A stretch of 6,274 nt of DNA from positions 1 through 6,274 of the forward strand of contig CAMYIQ010000312.1 in the NCBI GenBank assembly GCA_947258465.1, written 5' to 3'. The DNA comes from an uncultured Erythrobacter sp. GTDB taxonomy: Bacteria > Pseudomonadota > Alphaproteobacteria > Sphingomonadales > Sphingomonadaceae. Of this stretch, positions 5,422 through 6,274 are shown piece after piece. A program made the translations under genes and the position numbers. The first letter of the stretch is position 1. Every line of letters begins with the position of its first letter. Below the pieces are notes generated by a model, which was not told the origin of the DNA, did no database searches, and saw only the letters and a list, made by a program, of their open reading frames with translations.

Positions 5422-5753
5422 CAGGGCGCGACATTTTCTGTTCTGACCCCGCGCGCACTCCGATTGCGGCTCGAATGGCCAAGAGGATCGGCCTGCCGGA
5501 CGACAGGCCTCGCCGGGACGCCCGATCCTGACATTTGCGGCACACGCCTCCATTCAGGGTGCGCATGGGTGATCTTGGGCACCTCGCTGGTCGTTCGACA
5601 ACCTCGGTGGCATGAGCAGGTTGCTGGGGACGGCACGCTGCCCGCGCACCGGCGCTTCTGGTCCGGCCTGCGGAAGCGGCGGGATGGGCGGCGCTCCCGC
5701 CTAGGCACCGTCCGGCCCGCGCCTTTCTGGTCGCTTCGCTTTCGGGCCTTCCA

Positions 5754-6260
5754 GTGCATTGCACCCCTTGTCTGACTGACTGGACTGCCGGCCATCTGCG
5801 GCATGCGGATCTCTTCGATGACCTCATCGAAGCGGAGGGATACAGCAAGGGATCGATTGCCCATTACAAGTCCGATGCTCTGGCAGTCTGGAACGCCCTA
5901 TTATCGGTCTATCTCGGTCCTACGGACTTAAATGATGAGCTTATGGGCCAGCTTGTGCGTCCGATCGTCGACGCCGCACCGGCGAAGGACAAGAAGCACT
6001 CTGCCTGTGAAAGCCCGATCAACCTGGCTCCACATGGGATCATGCGCAAGAATGTACGCATCGTCGAAGAAAGCGAACCTGCCAACGAGAACGCCGCGTC
6101 GCACCGGGTCTTCGTCGGCCGGACCGATAACGGGCCGGCCGGAATTCGCCAGTTCACTGTCGCGTTTGTTCAAGACGGGGCGCGATACTTGAATCTAGGC
6201 TCGGGCCAAGAGCAATCAGGAGTTTTTGATGATCCTTCGTTACATGATTATGTATGTTGA
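5754..6260 (+). CDS. Hypothetical protein with DUF736-like C-terminal segment, possibly chimeric or decayed
   Basis: From GTG 5754 an open frame of 168 codons runs to TGA at 6260. Residues about 14-80 (DLFDDLIEAEGYSKGSIAHY at 19-38, then VWNALLSVYLGP) look like real protein but match no family I know. Residues about 100-123 (NVRIVEESEPANENAASHR at 100-118, then VFVGR) strongly recall the core of DUF736, small proteins of about 100 residues common on alphaproteobacterial plasmids and integrative elements. The rest (GARYLNL, DDPSL) is only loosely similar, and the DUF736 N-terminal strand (IGTF...) is missing. The start is uncertain: there is no good ribosome site at 5754, and ATG 5943 and 6042 are alternatives. 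It may be a fusion of two gene remnants. Role unknown; a mobile-element origin is inferred. Confidence 0.45.
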   Translation: MHCTPCLTDWTAGHLRHADLFDDLIEAEGYSKGSIAHYKSDALAVWNALLSVYLGPTDLNDELMGQLVRPIVDAAPAKDKKHSACESPINLAPHGIMRKNVRIVEESEPANENAASHRVFVGRTDNGPAGIRQFTVAFVQDGARYLNLGSGQEQSGVFDDPSLHDYVC

Positions 6261-6274
6261 AAATGTCGAAGAAA
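6229..6274 (+). CDS. Probable start of a further gene (runs off the right edge)
   Basis: ATG 6229 is preceded by AGGAG (6218-6222) at a spacing of six bases, one of the better ribosome sites in the window. The frame (MILRYMIMYVENVEE...) stays open to the last base. It would overlap the end of the preceding ORF by 32 bases. A competing ATG at 6263 (MSKK) in another frame lacks such a site. Too short to identify. Confidence 0.35.
   Translation, partial: MILRYMIMYVENVEE

Larger units (their letters stand above)
4837..5753. other. Long region without a confident gene
   Basis: Apart from a doubtful 59-residue minus-strand ORF, no open frame here looks coding: the long ones in 5122-5864 are Arg/Ser/Pro-rich on both strands, the usual sign of GC-rich non-coding DNA. 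The left part (4837-5160) is AT-richer and carries the attachment-site-like element. The right part (about 5330-5753) is very GC-rich with hairpins, including GGCCTG/CAGGCC (5490-5509) around eight bases. No tRNA T-loop or acceptor end was found. Confidence 0.55.

Noticed and set aside
5122..5864. Several long ORFs on both strands (143, 154, 177 and 152 codons)
   Set aside because: Arg/Ser/Pro/Cys-rich composition, mutual overlap and no motifs: typical of GC-rich non-coding DNA.
1..6274. CRISPR array
   Set aside because: No regularly spaced repeats of 23-40 bases; the only tandem repeat is the pair of 9-base boxes at 5091-5111.

Overview
The window looks like chromosomal or plasmid DNA from a high-GC alphaproteobacterium, most likely a sphingomonad (Novosphingobium, Sphingobium or Sphingopyxis type). 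This is inferred from the LuxI + PhyH gene pair, the GC-rich GTGA/ATGA-coupled operon and a DUF736-like fragment. No rRNA or tRNA is present, so the taxon is not proven.

Layout. (1) Positions 1-1061, minus strand: the N-terminal 353 codons of an N,N-dimethylformamidase large-subunit-like protein that runs off the left edge. A TTGACA/TATTTA promoter lies so close to its ATG that the mRNA is probably leaderless. (2) 1097-1481: a 385-base divergent intergenic region without a convincing gene but with several perfect dyads, including a 12-base inverted repeat. (3) 1482-3561, plus strand: a tightly coupled three-gene operon of an acyl-homoserine-lactone (AHL) synthase (LuxI family, all eight classical conserved residues present), a phytanoyl-CoA-dioxygenase-like Fe(II)/2-oxoglutarate oxygenase, and a short GntR/FCD regulator. 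Consecutive genes overlap by 4 bases. No luxR lies in the window. (4) 3648-4836: a self-contained, more AT-rich regulated cassette with a strong promoter, a perfect 17-base operator on the -10 box, a consensus Shine-Dalgarno site, a RibD/dihydrofolate-reductase-like oxidoreductase and a TetR regulator. (5) 4837-5753: over 900 bases without a confident gene. It contains an attachment-site-like element (inverted repeat plus tandem CTGGGGGCA boxes), a possible 59-residue minus-strand ORF and a GC-rich hairpin-forming tract. (6) 5754-6274: an unrecognised ORF whose C-terminal part resembles DUF736, a family common on alphaproteobacterial conjugative elements, and the probable start of another gene at 6229.

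How the parts may work together. The luxI-phyH-gntR operon is the most interesting unit. The coupling suggests that signal synthesis, an oxygenase step (perhaps on the acyl chain, its precursor or the signal) and feedback control form one module. The divergent gene belongs to a family that hydrolyses small amides, so a link to amide or AHL turnover is possible but speculative. The right third resembles the edge of an integrated mobile element.
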